Assembly: GCA_019239975.1 (NCBI GenBank)
Contig: JAFAZE010000089.1
Coordinates: 1-63,638, forward strand
DNA length: 63,638 nucleotides
Reading direction: 5' to 3'
From: Streptosporangiaceae bacterium
GTDB lineage: Bacteria; Actinomycetota; Actinomycetes; Streptosporangiales; Streptosporangiaceae
Made by a program: the position numbers and the translations under genes. The notes below the pieces were generated by a model, which was not told where the DNA came from, did not search any database, and saw only the letters and a list, made by a program, of their open reading frames with translations. Shown piece by piece: positions 34,014-42,916 of the stretch (its first letter is position 1; every line of letters begins with the position of its first letter).

Positions 34014-35348
34014 GTGGGTGTGGTCGTCCTAAGGTCTACCCGGGTCGTGCTGCCCGGTGGGGTGGGGGCGGCGGCACTGTCCGTTTCGCAATCCAAAATT
34101 ACGGCGGTCGGTGACTACGGCGCGCGGCTTGACGGCGGGCCCGACGTCGATCTCGGCGACCTTGCCCTGCTGCCCGGGCTGGTCGACACCCACGTGCACG
34201 TGAACGAGCCGGGCCGCACGGAGTGGGAGGGGTTCGCGAGCGCCACGCGGGCGGCGGCCGCCGGGGGCGTCACGACGGTCTGCGACATGCCGCTGAACTC
34301 GCTGCCGCCGACGGTTTCGGTGGAGGCGCTGCGGGCCAAGGCGGCCGCGGCGGCCGGCCAGTGCGCGGTGGACGTGGCGTTCTGGGGCGGCGCCGTGCCC
34401 GGCAACCTGGCCGAACTCGGGCCGCTGCACGAGGCGGGCGTGATCGGGTTCAAGTGCTTCCTCGCCGACTCGGGTGTTCCCGAGTTCGCGCCGCTGGACG
34501 TGGCGGGCCTGCGGGCGGCGATGGGCGCGCTCGCCCCGCTGGGCGCGCCGCTGATCGTGCACGCGGAGGATCCCGCGGAGATCGGCGAGCCGTCCGGCCC
34601 CGGCTACGGCGCGTTTCTGGAATCGCGGCCGCCGCGCGCCGAGCGGCGGGCGATCGAGCAGGTGATCCGGGCCGCGGCCGCGACCGGCGGGCGCGCGCAC
34701 ATCGTGCACCTGTCGGCGGCCGAATGCGCCGCGCTGATCGGCGGGGCGCGCGCGGCCGGGATCAGGCTGTCCGCCGAGACATGCCCGCACTACCTGTTCC
34801 TCGCGGCCGAGGAGGTACCGCCGGGCGCCACCCAGTTCAAGTGCTGCCCGCCGGTCCGGCCGGCGATCAACCGGGAGGCGCTGTGGCGGGCGCTGGAGGC
34901 GGGCGTCATCACGTCCGTGGCCTCCGACCACTCTCCGTGCCCGCCCTCGCTCAAGGGGCTGGCGGAGGGGGACTTCCGGTCCGCGTGGGGGGGCATCGCC
35001 TCGCTTCAGATCGCGCTGCCGGTGGTGTGGACGGCGGCGCGGCGGCGCGGCCGCTCGCTGTCCGACATCGCCCGCCTGATGTCGGCGGAGCCCGCCGAGC
35101 TGGCCGGGCTGCCGGCGAAGGGCCGGATCGCGGTGGGTTACGACGCGGACCTCGTGGCGTTCGACCCGGACGCCACGTTCACGGTCCGCGGCGCGGACCT
35201 GCTGCACAGGCACCCGGTCACGCCGTACGAGGGCCGGACGCTGAGCGGGCGCGTGGCGTGGGTGTGGCTGCGCGGCCGTGAGGTGATGCCGGACGGTGAG
35301 CCGTGCGGCAGGCTGCTTCGCCGGGGTGGCGATGAGCTCGCCTTCTGA
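34014..35348 (+). CDS. allB: Allantoinase
   Basis: A cyclic amidohydrolase of about 444 residues that opens allantoin to allantoate. LPGLVDTHVHVNEPGRTEWEG (HxH), the carboxylated Lys in GFKCFLADSGV, HAED, HIVHLSAAE and the Asp in ASDHSPCPPSLK are the allantoinase/dihydroorotase metal ligands. The RTEWEG and CPPVRPAINREALW motifs are specific to allantoinases. The start is uncertain: GTG 34014 or 34020 match homologues (LRSTRVVLP), while a longer frame would run through the upstream minisatellite. Overlaps allantoicase by 17 bases. Confidence 0.92.
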   Translation: MGVVVLRSTRVVLPGGVGAAALSVSQSKITAVGDYGARLDGGPDVDLGDLALLPGLVDTHVHVNEPGRTEWEGFASATRAAAAGGVTTVCDMPLNSLPPTVSVEALRAKAAAAAGQCAVDVAFWGGAVPGNLAELGPLHEAGVIGFKCFLADSGVPEFAPLDVAGLRAAMGALAPLGAPLIVHAEDPAEIGEPSGPGYGAFLESRPPRAERRAIEQVIRAAAATGGRAHIVHLSAAECAALIGGARAAGIRLSAETCPHYLFLAAEEVPPGATQFKCCPPVRPAINREALWRALEAGVITSVASDHSPCPPSLKGLAEGDFRSAWGGIASLQIALPVVWTAARRRGRSLSDIARLMSAEPAELAGLPAKGRIAVGYDADLVAFDPDATFTVRGADLLHRHPVTPYEGRTLSGRVAWVWLRGREVMPDGEPCGRLLRRGGDELAF

Positions 35349-36429
35349 TCCGCCGCGGCCTGATCCACTGTCGCCTGATCCGCCGCGGCCTGATCCGCTG
35401 TCGCTGCCGGACCTGGCGTCGCGGTCGCTGCGCGGTTCCGTGATCGCGGCGAGCAATGAGTTCTTCGCCGAGAAAGAGAACCTGATCAGGCCGGAGGCGC
35501 CTGCCTTCACGCCGGGCACGTTCGGGCACAAGGGGCAGGTGTACGACGGGTGGGAGACCCGGCGGCGCCGTGGCCCGTCCGGTGCGCTGCCGGGCCCCGA
35601 CGCTCATGACTGGGCCGTGGTCCGGCTCGGCGCGCCGGGCGTGATCCGCGCCGTCGTCGTGGAGACCGCGTTCTTCACCGGCAACTACCCCGAGGGCTGT
35701 TCCGTCGACGCGTGCTCGGTCGCCGGGTACCCGGCGATCCTGCGGGAGACGGCGTGGGAGCAGGTCGTGCCCCGCCGCGCGCTGAAGGGTGATGCCCGGC
35801 ACGTCCTCCGGGTGAGCTCGGGGCGCCGGTACACGCACGTGCGGCTGAACGTCTTCCCCGACGGTGGGGTGGCCCGGCTGCGCGTGCACGGCGAGGTAAT
35901 CCCCGATCCGGACCTGCTGACCGGCCTCACCATCGACCTGGCGGCGCTGGAGAACGGCGCCGACATCACCGGGTGCAGCGACCGGTTCTACTCCTCGCCG
36001 CGCAACGCCATCTCCCCGGGCCTCTCCCGGGTGATGGGCGAGGGCTGGGAGACCCGGCGGCGGCGCGATCCGGGCAACGACTGGCTCGTGGTCCGGCTGG
36101 CGGGCGCCGGCGTGGTGTCGCTCGCGGAGATCGACACGTCCGGCTACAAGGGCAACGCGCCCGCGGCGGCGGCGCTGCGCGGCGTCGACGGCCGCCGGTT
36201 CCCGCTCGGCGACGAGACGGCGTGGTTCGACCTGCTGCCGGTGACCGCGCTGCTTCCCGACACCCCGCACAGGTTCCGTGTCGACGGGGCGGGAACGCCC
36301 GCGCACGCGGTGACGCACGTGCGGCTGAACGTTTTTCCCGACGGGGGCGTCGCCCGGCTGCGCCTGTACGGGTCGCTGACCGAGGACGGCGCCGACGGCC
36401 TGCGCCGCCGCTGGCGCGACAGCGCGTGA
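35332..36429 (+). CDS. alc: Allantoicase
   Basis: A 365-residue enzyme releasing urea and ureidoglycolate from allantoate. It consists of two homologous jelly-roll domains, each with a GWETRRRR motif (about 80 and 240) and a THVRLNVFPDGGVARLR motif at its end; the duplication is clear. The N-terminal 25 residues are a Pro/Asp repeat (PPRPDPLSPD) encoded by two 30-bp units at 35346-35405, outside the catalytic fold. Residues SNEFFAEKENLIRPEAP start the conserved part. ATG 35332 overlaps allB by 17 bases. Confidence 0.93.
   Translation: MSSPSDPPRPDPLSPDPPRPDPLSLPDLASRSLRGSVIAASNEFFAEKENLIRPEAPAFTPGTFGHKGQVYDGWETRRRRGPSGALPGPDAHDWAVVRLGAPGVIRAVVVETAFFTGNYPEGCSVDACSVAGYPAILRETAWEQVVPRRALKGDARHVLRVSSGRRYTHVRLNVFPDGGVARLRVHGEVIPDPDLLTGLTIDLAALENGADITGCSDRFYSSPRNAISPGLSRVMGEGWETRRRRDPGNDWLVVRLAGAGVVSLAEIDTSGYKGNAPAAAALRGVDGRRFPLGDETAWFDLLPVTALLPDTPHRFRVDGAGTPAHAVTHVRLNVFPDGGVARLRLYGSLTEDGADGLRRRWRDSA
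35346..35405. repeat. Two 30-bp units inside the allantoicase N-terminus
   Basis: Two copies of a unit starting TGATCCGCCGCGGCCTGATC, in frame, encoding a Pro/Asp-rich leader. One unit overlaps the allantoinase stop. Confidence 0.9.
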
Positions 36430-36468
36430 CGGGTGCCGGGACGCGGCGGCCCGTGATCTCATTGGGCC

Positions 36469-37602
36469 ATGGGCCACGTGGTGATCGCGCCGGACAAGTT
36501 CAAGGGGACGCTCACCGCCGCTCAGGTCGCCGCGCACGTGGCCGCGGGCCTGGAGAAGGCCTGCCCGGGGATCGAGGTCATCCGGCTGCCGGTCGCTGAC
36601 GGCGGCGAGGGCACCGTGGACGCGGCTGAGTCGGCGGGCTACCGGCGGGTGGAGACCGGTGTCCGCGGGCCGACAGGGCGGCCGGTCACCGCGGCGTTCG
36701 CGCTCCGCGACGGCACGGCGATCATCGAGGCGGCGCAGGCGTGCGGGCTCGGCCTGCTGCCCGGCGGGCAGCCCGCACCGCTCACCGCGACCAGCAGCGG
36801 GGTCGGCGAGCTCATCCTGGCGGCGGACCGGATGCGCGCCCGGCGGGTGGTGCTCGGCATTGGCGGCGTCGCGACCACCGACGGCGGTGCCGGGCTCGTG
36901 CGCGCGCTCGGCGCCAGGCTGACCGACGAGGCGGGGCACGAACTGCCCCCGGGCGGCGCCGCGCTGGCCGGGCTTGGCGCTCTCGGCCTGCGCAGGTTCC
37001 ACGAGCTTTCCGGCACCGAGTTCCTGGTGGCCAGCGACGTCGACAATCCGCTGCTCGGCGAGCACGGGGCCGCCGCGGTCTACGCACCGCAGAAGGGCGC
37101 CTCCCCGGCGGACGTGCCGCTGCTCGAGGCGGCCCTGCGGCGCTGGGCGGACGTGGCCGAGGAGGCGCTGGGCGGCAGGCGGTTCCGCGACATGCCCGGC
37201 GCGGGCGCCGCGGGCGGCCTGGGCTTCGCCGCCCTGGCCTTCCTGGGCGCGCGGCTGGAGCCCGGCATCTCGCTGATGCTGGACCTGCTGTCGTTCCGCA
37301 GCAGGCTGAGCGGCGCGCGGCTGGTGATCACCGGCGAGGGCGCGCTGGACTCGCAGACGCTGCGCGGCAAGGCCCCGGCGGGAGTGGCCCGCGCCACCAC
37401 CGGCCACGATCCGGGCATCCCCGTCGTCGCGGTCGCGGGGGTGTGCTCGCTCACGCCCGATGAGCTGCGCGAGATCGGTATCTCCGCCGCCTACGCGCTC
37501 ACCGGCATCGAGCCGGACGTGCGGCGCTGTCGCGAAATCCCGGGCGTGCTGCTCGAGCGGCTCGCCGCACGGATCGCCGCCGACTGGCTGCGGCCCGGGT
37601 AA
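36469..37602 (+). CDS. Glycerate kinase, GlxK/GarK type
   Basis: A 377-residue type I glycerate 2-kinase. VIAPDKFKGTLTA at the start, PVADGGEGTVDA, GVGELILAA, GGVATTDGGAG and VITGEGALDSQTLRGKAP are the family motifs. It phosphorylates D-glycerate with ATP to 2-phosphoglycerate. In purine-using bacteria it handles the glyoxylate released from ureidoglycolate after carboligation and reduction; those steps are not encoded here. Starts 39 bases after allantoicase, so it is likely the last gene of the operon. The ATG at 36469 matches homologues. The 3' end reaches a 26-bp minisatellite. Confidence 0.92.
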   Translation: MGHVVIAPDKFKGTLTAAQVAAHVAAGLEKACPGIEVIRLPVADGGEGTVDAAESAGYRRVETGVRGPTGRPVTAAFALRDGTAIIEAAQACGLGLLPGGQPAPLTATSSGVGELILAADRMRARRVVLGIGGVATTDGGAGLVRALGARLTDEAGHELPPGGAALAGLGALGLRRFHELSGTEFLVASDVDNPLLGEHGAAAVYAPQKGASPADVPLLEAALRRWADVAEEALGGRRFRDMPGAGAAGGLGFAALAFLGARLEPGISLMLDLLSFRSRLSGARLVITGEGALDSQTLRGKAPAGVARATTGHDPGIPVVAVAGVCSLTPDELREIGISAAYALTGIEPDVRRCREIPGVLLERLAARIAADWLRPG

Positions 37603-37659
37603 CCGCCGGCTGGCTGCGGCCGGGGCAACCGCCGGCTGGCTGCCGCCCGGGTGGGGGCC
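37582..37659. repeat. Three 26-bp units at the end of the glycerate kinase gene
   Basis: Units starting with GGCTGGCTGCGGCC; the first contains the last codons (DWLRPG) and stop of the kinase, so the non-coding copies look like duplications of the gene end. Confidence 0.85.
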
Positions 37660-37792
37660 GCACCCGGCCGCGTGGTGGGGCTAGGTCCACAGCGAAGACT
37701 CGGTCTGGCCGTATTTCCGGCCCCTGCTTCCCCTCTCTACCGTTACACGTGGCTATTGCACGTTCGGGGCTATCGGAACGCAAGGGGCTGAA

Positions 37793-39265
37793 GTGTTCAT
37801 AGGGGTCTCGAAGTTCACCGGGGGCCGAGAGACACGGCGGATGGCAGTCTGGTTCGCCGCCTTCGCCTGCTACGCCGGCGCCGTCGCGGCGACGTCTGGC
37901 GCCGCCGACGGGGTCTGGGGCACCTGGGCGGCGGGCGGGTACGCGGCGACGGCGATCTGGCTGTGGCGCTCGCGCGGAACGGCGGGCCCGCTGCTGGTGA
38001 GCCTGGCATGCGCGCTGGCCGCCCCGATGATCTGGCTCGCCGCCCGCGCGCCGGCGATAGCCGACGTCAGCACGGTGGCCAGGGGGGCGGGCCTGCTCGT
38101 GCACCACGGCAGCCCGTACCTGCCGGCGGCCCAGCTCGTCAGCTGGCAGTCCTACAACCCCTACCTGCCAGCGATGTCGGTCTTCGGGCTCCCGCACGCC
38201 GCGGGCCTGGCCGGGGTACTCGGCGACCCGAGGATCTGGATCGCCCCGGTCTCGGCGGCGCTGCTGGTGGCGGCGCTGCGGATAGCGGCGCCGCGGGGCG
38301 TGCGCGGCTGCCCGGGCTCGTGGCGGGAGACGCTGCGGAAGACCGGGTTGCTGCTGGCCTCACCGGTGCTGGCGCTGCCGCTGGCCGCGGGCGTCACCGA
38401 TCCGCCGGTGCTCGCGCTGCTGTGCTTCGCGTTCGCCTGCGCGAGCCGGGTCACGGACGCGCGCGCGAGCCTGGTGCCGGGCGCCCGGGTGAGCCGCGCC
38501 GCCAGCGCCCGGGTGAGCCGCGCCGCCAACGGCTACGCCAACCGGGTGCCGGGCGCGCGGGGGCGGCCCGGGACCTGGCTGATGCTGGCCGGTGTCGCCG
38601 TCGGCGCGGCGTGCGCCATGAAGGCAACGGCCTGGCCCGCCCTTCCCGTGATCGCCGCGATGTTCTGGTCCCGTGACGGCGCGCGGACGGCCGCCCGCTT
38701 CGCCGCCACCTCGGCAGGCACGGCGGCTGCCCTGGCCGCCGCGACCGCGCCCGCGCTCGCGCTGAAGCCGTCGGCGTTCTTCCAGAACACCGTGGCGTAC
38801 CCGCTGGGTCTCACCCATCAGCTGACCCCGGCGGGCAGCCCGCTGCCCGGGCACCTGCTGGCGAGCACCGGGGCGGCCGGTCACGCCGCCGCGGCCGGCC
38901 TGCTCGCCCTGGCCGGAATCGCGTTCGGGGCCTCACTGGTGCTCCGGCCGCCACGGGATGCCCGCGCGGCGGTGTGGCGGCTGGCGCTCGCGCTGGCGGC
39001 GCTGTTCACCCTCGCCCCGGCGACGCGGTTCGGCTACTTCGGCTATCCCGCAGGGCTGCTCGGCTGGCTGGCGCTGGCCGGCGCGGCGAAGACCGCCAGG
39101 GGCCAGGCGTCACCCGCCGACGATGCGGTTGGGGTTCTCCCAGCACACGGCGCGCAGCCACGCTTCACCGAAGCCGAGGCCGGCCAGGGCGGCCAGCTGG
39201 TGGGCGTAGGGGTAGGGGATGTTCGGGAAGTCGCTGCCGAGCAGCACCTTGCCCGCCAGGCCTAG
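37793..39265 (+). CDS. Polytopic membrane protein, GT87-like
   Basis: A 490-residue protein with about ten hydrophobic segments between residues 16 and 430. Long Ala/Leu helices, HHGSPYLPAAQLVSWQSYNPYLP after the second helix and GACAMKATAWPALP are reminiscent of the polyprenyl-phosphate-mannose-dependent GT87 (DUF2029) mannosyltransferases, though I cannot assign the catalytic Asp with confidence. A repeat of RVSRAAxA (24-bp units near 38484-38530) sits in a loop. The last 52 codons (39110-39265) lie antisense to the convergent amidohydrolase gene and read as low-complexity sequence, so the original stop was probably lost. GTG 37793 follows AAGGGG; ATG 37841 is an alternative. Confidence 0.65.
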   Translation: MFIGVSKFTGGRETRRMAVWFAAFACYAGAVAATSGAADGVWGTWAAGGYAATAIWLWRSRGTAGPLLVSLACALAAPMIWLAARAPAIADVSTVARGAGLLVHHGSPYLPAAQLVSWQSYNPYLPAMSVFGLPHAAGLAGVLGDPRIWIAPVSAALLVAALRIAAPRGVRGCPGSWRETLRKTGLLLASPVLALPLAAGVTDPPVLALLCFAFACASRVTDARASLVPGARVSRAASARVSRAANGYANRVPGARGRPGTWLMLAGVAVGAACAMKATAWPALPVIAAMFWSRDGARTAARFAATSAGTAAALAAATAPALALKPSAFFQNTVAYPLGLTHQLTPAGSPLPGHLLASTGAAGHAAAAGLLALAGIAFGASLVLRPPRDARAAVWRLALALAALFTLAPATRFGYFGYPAGLLGWLALAGAAKTARGQASPADDAVGVLPAHGAQPRFTEAEAGQGGQLVGVGVGDVREVAAEQHLARQA

Positions 39266-40027
39266 CTCGTACAGGCGCGGAAGCGCGGCGCGCGGGAACG
39301 GGGCCACGCGGTCGAAGAAGTCGGTGAAAACCATGGTGGTGTCCACGGCGACCCGCTCGTAGTCACCGGCCAGCCGCAGGAACTCGGCGTAGTCCGGCGC
39401 GCCGAGGTGCGCGACGATCGCGGTCAGCTCCGGGTGCCGCGCCAGCAGCGCGCCGAACGGCCCGGGGCCGGTGTGCTCGGTGCCGATCGGTGCGTGCCCC
39501 GCGTGCACCACGACCGGCACCCGGGCCTCGCTCAGCATGGCCCACACCGGGTCCAGCAGCGGATCGTCCGCCGGGAAGCCGCCCACCTGCAGGTGGATCT
39601 TGAAGATGCGCGCGCCGTCCTCAAGCGCGCGGCCGGCGTACTCGGCCACTCCCGGCTCCGGGTAGAACGTCGCCGACGGCACGCATCCCGGCGTGTCGCG
39701 GGCGAACGCGATCGTCCACGCGTTCAGGTCGGCCGCCATCCCGGGGCGGTGGGCGTAGGCCAGCGCGCTGAACACGCGCACGCCCATGGCGCGCAGGTGC
39801 GCCACCCGCTCGGGGTCCGTCCAGCGGTAGCGAACCGGCCATCTCCTGCCCACGAGCGGCCCGGCCTCGTCGAAGTAGGCCCAGACCCGGCGCAGCATCC
39901 TTGGCGGCATGAAGTGCACGTGGACATCGGCGAGCCCCGGGATGCCCAGCGCGCGGCAGAACTCCGGAATGTCCTCGTCCGCCGCCGGCGGCGGCACGCC
40001 ATCCACTGGAAGCGGCACGTCGTTCAC
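39110..40027 (-). CDS. Amidohydrolase 2-family protein
   Basis: A 305-residue TIM-barrel amidohydrolase of the ACMSD/uronate type (amidohydrolase_2). Metal ligands are suggested by LADVHVHFMPPRM (HxH), VVVHAGHAPIGTEH, IVAHLGAPDYAEF and the Asp in LLGSDFPNIPYPY. Members decarboxylate or hydrolyse aromatic or lactone substrates; the substrate here is unknown. GTG 40027 is chosen because homology begins soon after (DIPEFCRALGIPGLADV); the longer frame is antisense-like. It is 10 bases after the GT4 stop and hence possibly the last gene of the MurJ/SteA cluster. It is convergent with, and overlapped by, the GT87-like gene. Confidence 0.8.
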   Translation of the reverse strand: MNDVPLPVDGVPPPAADEDIPEFCRALGIPGLADVHVHFMPPRMLRRVWAYFDEAGPLVGRRWPVRYRWTDPERVAHLRAMGVRVFSALAYAHRPGMAADLNAWTIAFARDTPGCVPSATFYPEPGVAEYAGRALEDGARIFKIHLQVGGFPADDPLLDPVWAMLSEARVPVVVHAGHAPIGTEHTGPGPFGALLARHPELTAIVAHLGAPDYAEFLRLAGDYERVAVDTTMVFTDFFDRVAPFPRAALPRLYELGLAGKVLLGSDFPNIPYPYAHQLAALAGLGFGEAWLRAVCWENPNRIVGG

Positions 40028-40037
40028 CGGAACAGGT

Positions 40038-41228
40038 CTACCCGATGGCCGGCGTGACCGCGATGACCGACGCGTAAGCGGCGAGCGCCGCGTCCACCGC
40101 GTCTTCCGCGGAAGGGAGCGCGGCCGCGCGGCGCAGCGCCGCGGCGCGCAGCCGGGCCGCCCGGGCCGGGTCCTCGAGCACGGCGCGGATCGCGCCGGCC
40201 AGCCGCCCGGCGTCCCCCGGCGGAACAAGCACCGCGGCGTCCTCGCCGGTGAGATCGGGGATGCCGCCGGCCCGCGAGGCCACGACGGGTACCCCAGTGC
40301 GCAGCGCCTCCTGCAGCACGAGAGGCTGGCCCTCCCACGTGCTCGGCAGCACGAACACCGAGGCGGCGGCGAGTAGCCCGGGCACGTCCGCGCTCCATCC
40401 GGGAAACTCCGCGGCCACCCCGAGCGACGCGGCCTGGCTCCGCAACTCCCCCGCCAGCGGCCCCTCCCCCGCGATGACCACCACCGGTTCCGGGTTCATG
40501 TCTCGCCAGGAGGCCGCCGCGGTCAGCAGCGTGCCGAACCCCTTCTGCGGCACCAGCCTGCCCGCGGCCAGCACAAGAGGCCGCCCCGGGCCGCCCGCCG
40601 GCGCCGGGCCGCCGTCCTGGGGGGGCGCGGGCACGACCGCGCGGGACACCTCCCGCGCGCCGGCGGCGCGCATGCGGGCCTCCAGGTCGCGCGACACGCA
40701 CAGCACTGAATCCGCGCGCCGCGCCACGATCAGCTCCAGCGCGCGGTACACCAGCCGTGCCGCACCGCCGCCGTGCGGGGCGTTGTGCACGGTGACCACG
40801 AGGCGGGCGTGGCGGAATCGAAGGAGCGCGAGCGCGGCGAGCGCCCCGGCGCGCAGCCCGTGCGCGTGCACCACGTCCACGTCCGCGTCCCCCTTGGCCC
40901 GGCCCGCGTCCGCGTTCGCCCCGGCCAGGTCCGCGTCCGCGTTCGCCCCGGCCAGGTCCGCGTCCGCGTCCGGGCCAGCCAGCAGCCGCCGGAGCCGCAC
41001 CACCGCGGCCGCGTCGGCGGCGCGCGGCCGGTCCCTGAACTCGACGGCCGCGAACTCGACGCCAGGCACAGCGCTGAAGCCGAAGTCATGGTCCGTGCGC
41101 ACCGGGCCGAAGACCGATACCGGCATCCCGCGGGCCGCGCATCCGCAGGCCAGCATCCGGACATGCGCTCCGGTACCCCCGGTCGTGGTCCCCAGCACGA
41201 ACGCGACCCGGCGCGCGCGCGTGCCCAT
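40038..41228 (-). CDS. GT4-family glycosyltransferase
   Basis: A 396-residue retaining glycosyltransferase of the GT-B fold. The N-terminal acceptor domain starts VAFVLGTTTGGTGAHVRMLA and includes VDVVHAHGLRAG. The C-terminal nucleotide-sugar domain has AGRLVPQKGFGTLL, VVVIAGEGPL and the GT4 signature VFVLPSTWEGQPLVLQEAL with the catalytic Glu (EGQPLVLQE). A 27-bp repeat encodes DLAGANADA twice in a loop near residue 105-125. Start at ATG 41228, joined to the murJ-like stop as TGATG. Probably adds a sugar to a cell-envelope glycan or lipid, given MurJ- and MraY-like neighbours. Confidence 0.87.
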   Translation of the reverse strand: MGTRARRVAFVLGTTTGGTGAHVRMLACGCAARGMPVSVFGPVRTDHDFGFSAVPGVEFAAVEFRDRPRAADAAAVVRLRRLLAGPDADADLAGANADADLAGANADAGRAKGDADVDVVHAHGLRAGALAALALLRFRHARLVVTVHNAPHGGGAARLVYRALELIVARRADSVLCVSRDLEARMRAAGAREVSRAVVPAPPQDGGPAPAGGPGRPLVLAAGRLVPQKGFGTLLTAAASWRDMNPEPVVVIAGEGPLAGELRSQAASLGVAAEFPGWSADVPGLLAAASVFVLPSTWEGQPLVLQEALRTGVPVVASRAGGIPDLTGEDAAVLVPPGDAGRLAGAIRAVLEDPARAARLRAAALRRAAALPSAEDAVDAALAAYASVIAVTPAIG

Positions 41229-42916
41229 CAGCGCGCTCGTGCCCATAAGGAGGCCCGGGCTCGCAGCGAGGCCCGCGCCCGCAGCCTGCGGGCGGTCGCG
41301 CGCAGGTCTCCGACATCGGCGGCCATCACGACCAGGAGGAACGCCACGCCGACCGCGGCGCACGCCAGCACCGAGACGCCGACGTTGGGAAAGAAGCCCG
41401 ACACGTGCAGCGCGACCGACACCGCCGAGCCGGCCAGCACCCCGGCCACGCAGCCGACGAACCCGGCGACCGCCGCGCGCAGCCCGCCGGCCAGCGCCGC
41501 GCCGCCCCGGGCGCGCAGCACCAGAACCAGCAGCGCGACGCCCGCCACGGTCAGTCCGATGCTGGTGCCGAGGCCGAGCGCCGGCACGACCCGTTCCCGC
41601 GGCACGAGCGGCACGATGACGGCGTCCGCGGCGATGACCAGCAGCCATCCGCCGCTGACGGCGAGCGCCGGGGACCGGCTGTGCCCGAGCGCGTACAGCA
41701 CCCGGGACAGGTTTGCGGCCAGCCCGTAGCCGATGAGCCCGGGCGCGAACGCGGCCAGCGCGACCGCCAGCGTGGAAGCCGAGGACACCGAGTGCGACTC
41801 GAAGACGCGGGCCACCGGCACGCGCGTGCCGGCCAGCGCGGCGGCGCCCAGCCAGGAGGCGAGCAGCACCGCCCGCGTGGACCCCGCGCTGGTGGCGTCG
41901 AAGTCATCGGACCGTTTGGAAAGCTCGGGGAACGCGCTGGTGGCGATCGGCACCGCCAGCACCGCGTACGGCACCACGAAGACCGCCCACGCGAACCCGT
42001 AGAGCACCAGCGCGCCGACGCCGCCGTGCCGGTTCGCCAGCACGATCACGACCACCGCGGACGCGTCCTGTGCGACGAGGGTGAGCACGCCCGCGACGGC
42101 GAGCCGCCGCACCCGCGCGCCCACGTCCTGGGGGAACCGCAGCACCGGCCGCGGCAGCCATGGTCCCGCGTGCTGGCCTCCCGCGCGCCGGCGCCGCAGG
42201 TGCAGGCGAGCGAGCGGCACGACCGCGGTGAGCACCAGCGCGAGGACCCCCAGCGTCGTCCCGCCGGACAGCAGGAGGGCGGCGCCGGCGGGCAGCGAGG
42301 CTAGCCGGTTCACGTACTGGCCGCCCACCGCGCCGAACGCGCCGTACGTCGCGATCAGGACCACGCTCGACACCAGCGGGGCAAGCGCGGGCGCGCCGAA
42401 CCGCCGCTGTGCCTGCAGGATTCCGTAGAGCACGACGGCGAGCCCGTAGAGCAGGATCTGCGGCGCGAACACGGCCAGCATCCGGCTGCTGACGTCGATG
42501 AGGCCCGGCCGCAGGCAACCGTGTGTGCCGCCGAGCAGCACGGAGACCACCGGCCGGGCGGCGGCCGCGACGGCGACGCTGACCGGCGCGAGCAGCAGCA
42601 CCGTCCAGGTGAGCAGTGCGGAGGAGATCTGCCGCGCCTGGGCACCCGAGCGCCCCGCCGACCCGGCCAGCACCGGCACGACGACTGAACTCAGCGCGCC
42701 GCCCAGCACGACGTCGTAGATGATGTTCGGCACCATGTTCGCGGTCGTGTACGCGGTCCCCGCGCAGGTGCTGCCGACGGTGTGCGCGAAGACGACCTGG
42801 CGGCCGAAACCGACGACGCGCGCGAGGACGGTGATCACGCCGATCAGGACCGCGGCGTGCCCGATCCCCCGGAGCCGCTGCCGAGCAGCCCCCCGCTCGG
42901 CCACGGGAACGGTCAC
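41228..42916 (-). CDS. MurJ/MVF-type lipid flippase
   Basis: A 562-residue membrane protein with about fourteen helices of the MOP exporter superfamily. ARVVGFGRQVVFAHTVG, ANMVPNIIYDVVLGGALSSVVVPVL and FAPQILLYGLAVVLYGILQAQ match MurJ, which flips lipid II or a related polyprenyl-linked glycan across the membrane. It lacks the long cytoplasmic tail of mycobacterial MviN. The last residues are a repeat (RARASLRARASLWARAR). It overlaps its upstream and downstream neighbours by 1-4 bases. Given the MraY-like and GT4 genes beside it, the substrate may be another lipid-linked glycan rather than lipid II itself. Confidence 0.87.
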   Translation of the reverse strand: MTVPVAERGAARQRLRGIGHAAVLIGVITVLARVVGFGRQVVFAHTVGSTCAGTAYTTANMVPNIIYDVVLGGALSSVVVPVLAGSAGRSGAQARQISSALLTWTVLLLAPVSVAVAAAARPVVSVLLGGTHGCLRPGLIDVSSRMLAVFAPQILLYGLAVVLYGILQAQRRFGAPALAPLVSSVVLIATYGAFGAVGGQYVNRLASLPAGAALLLSGGTTLGVLALVLTAVVPLARLHLRRRRAGGQHAGPWLPRPVLRFPQDVGARVRRLAVAGVLTLVAQDASAVVVIVLANRHGGVGALVLYGFAWAVFVVPYAVLAVPIATSAFPELSKRSDDFDATSAGSTRAVLLASWLGAAALAGTRVPVARVFESHSVSSASTLAVALAAFAPGLIGYGLAANLSRVLYALGHSRSPALAVSGGWLLVIAADAVIVPLVPRERVVPALGLGTSIGLTVAGVALLVLVLRARGGAALAGGLRAAVAGFVGCVAGVLAGSAVSVALHVSGFFPNVGVSVLACAAVGVAFLLVVMAADVGDLRATARRLRARASLRARASLWARAR

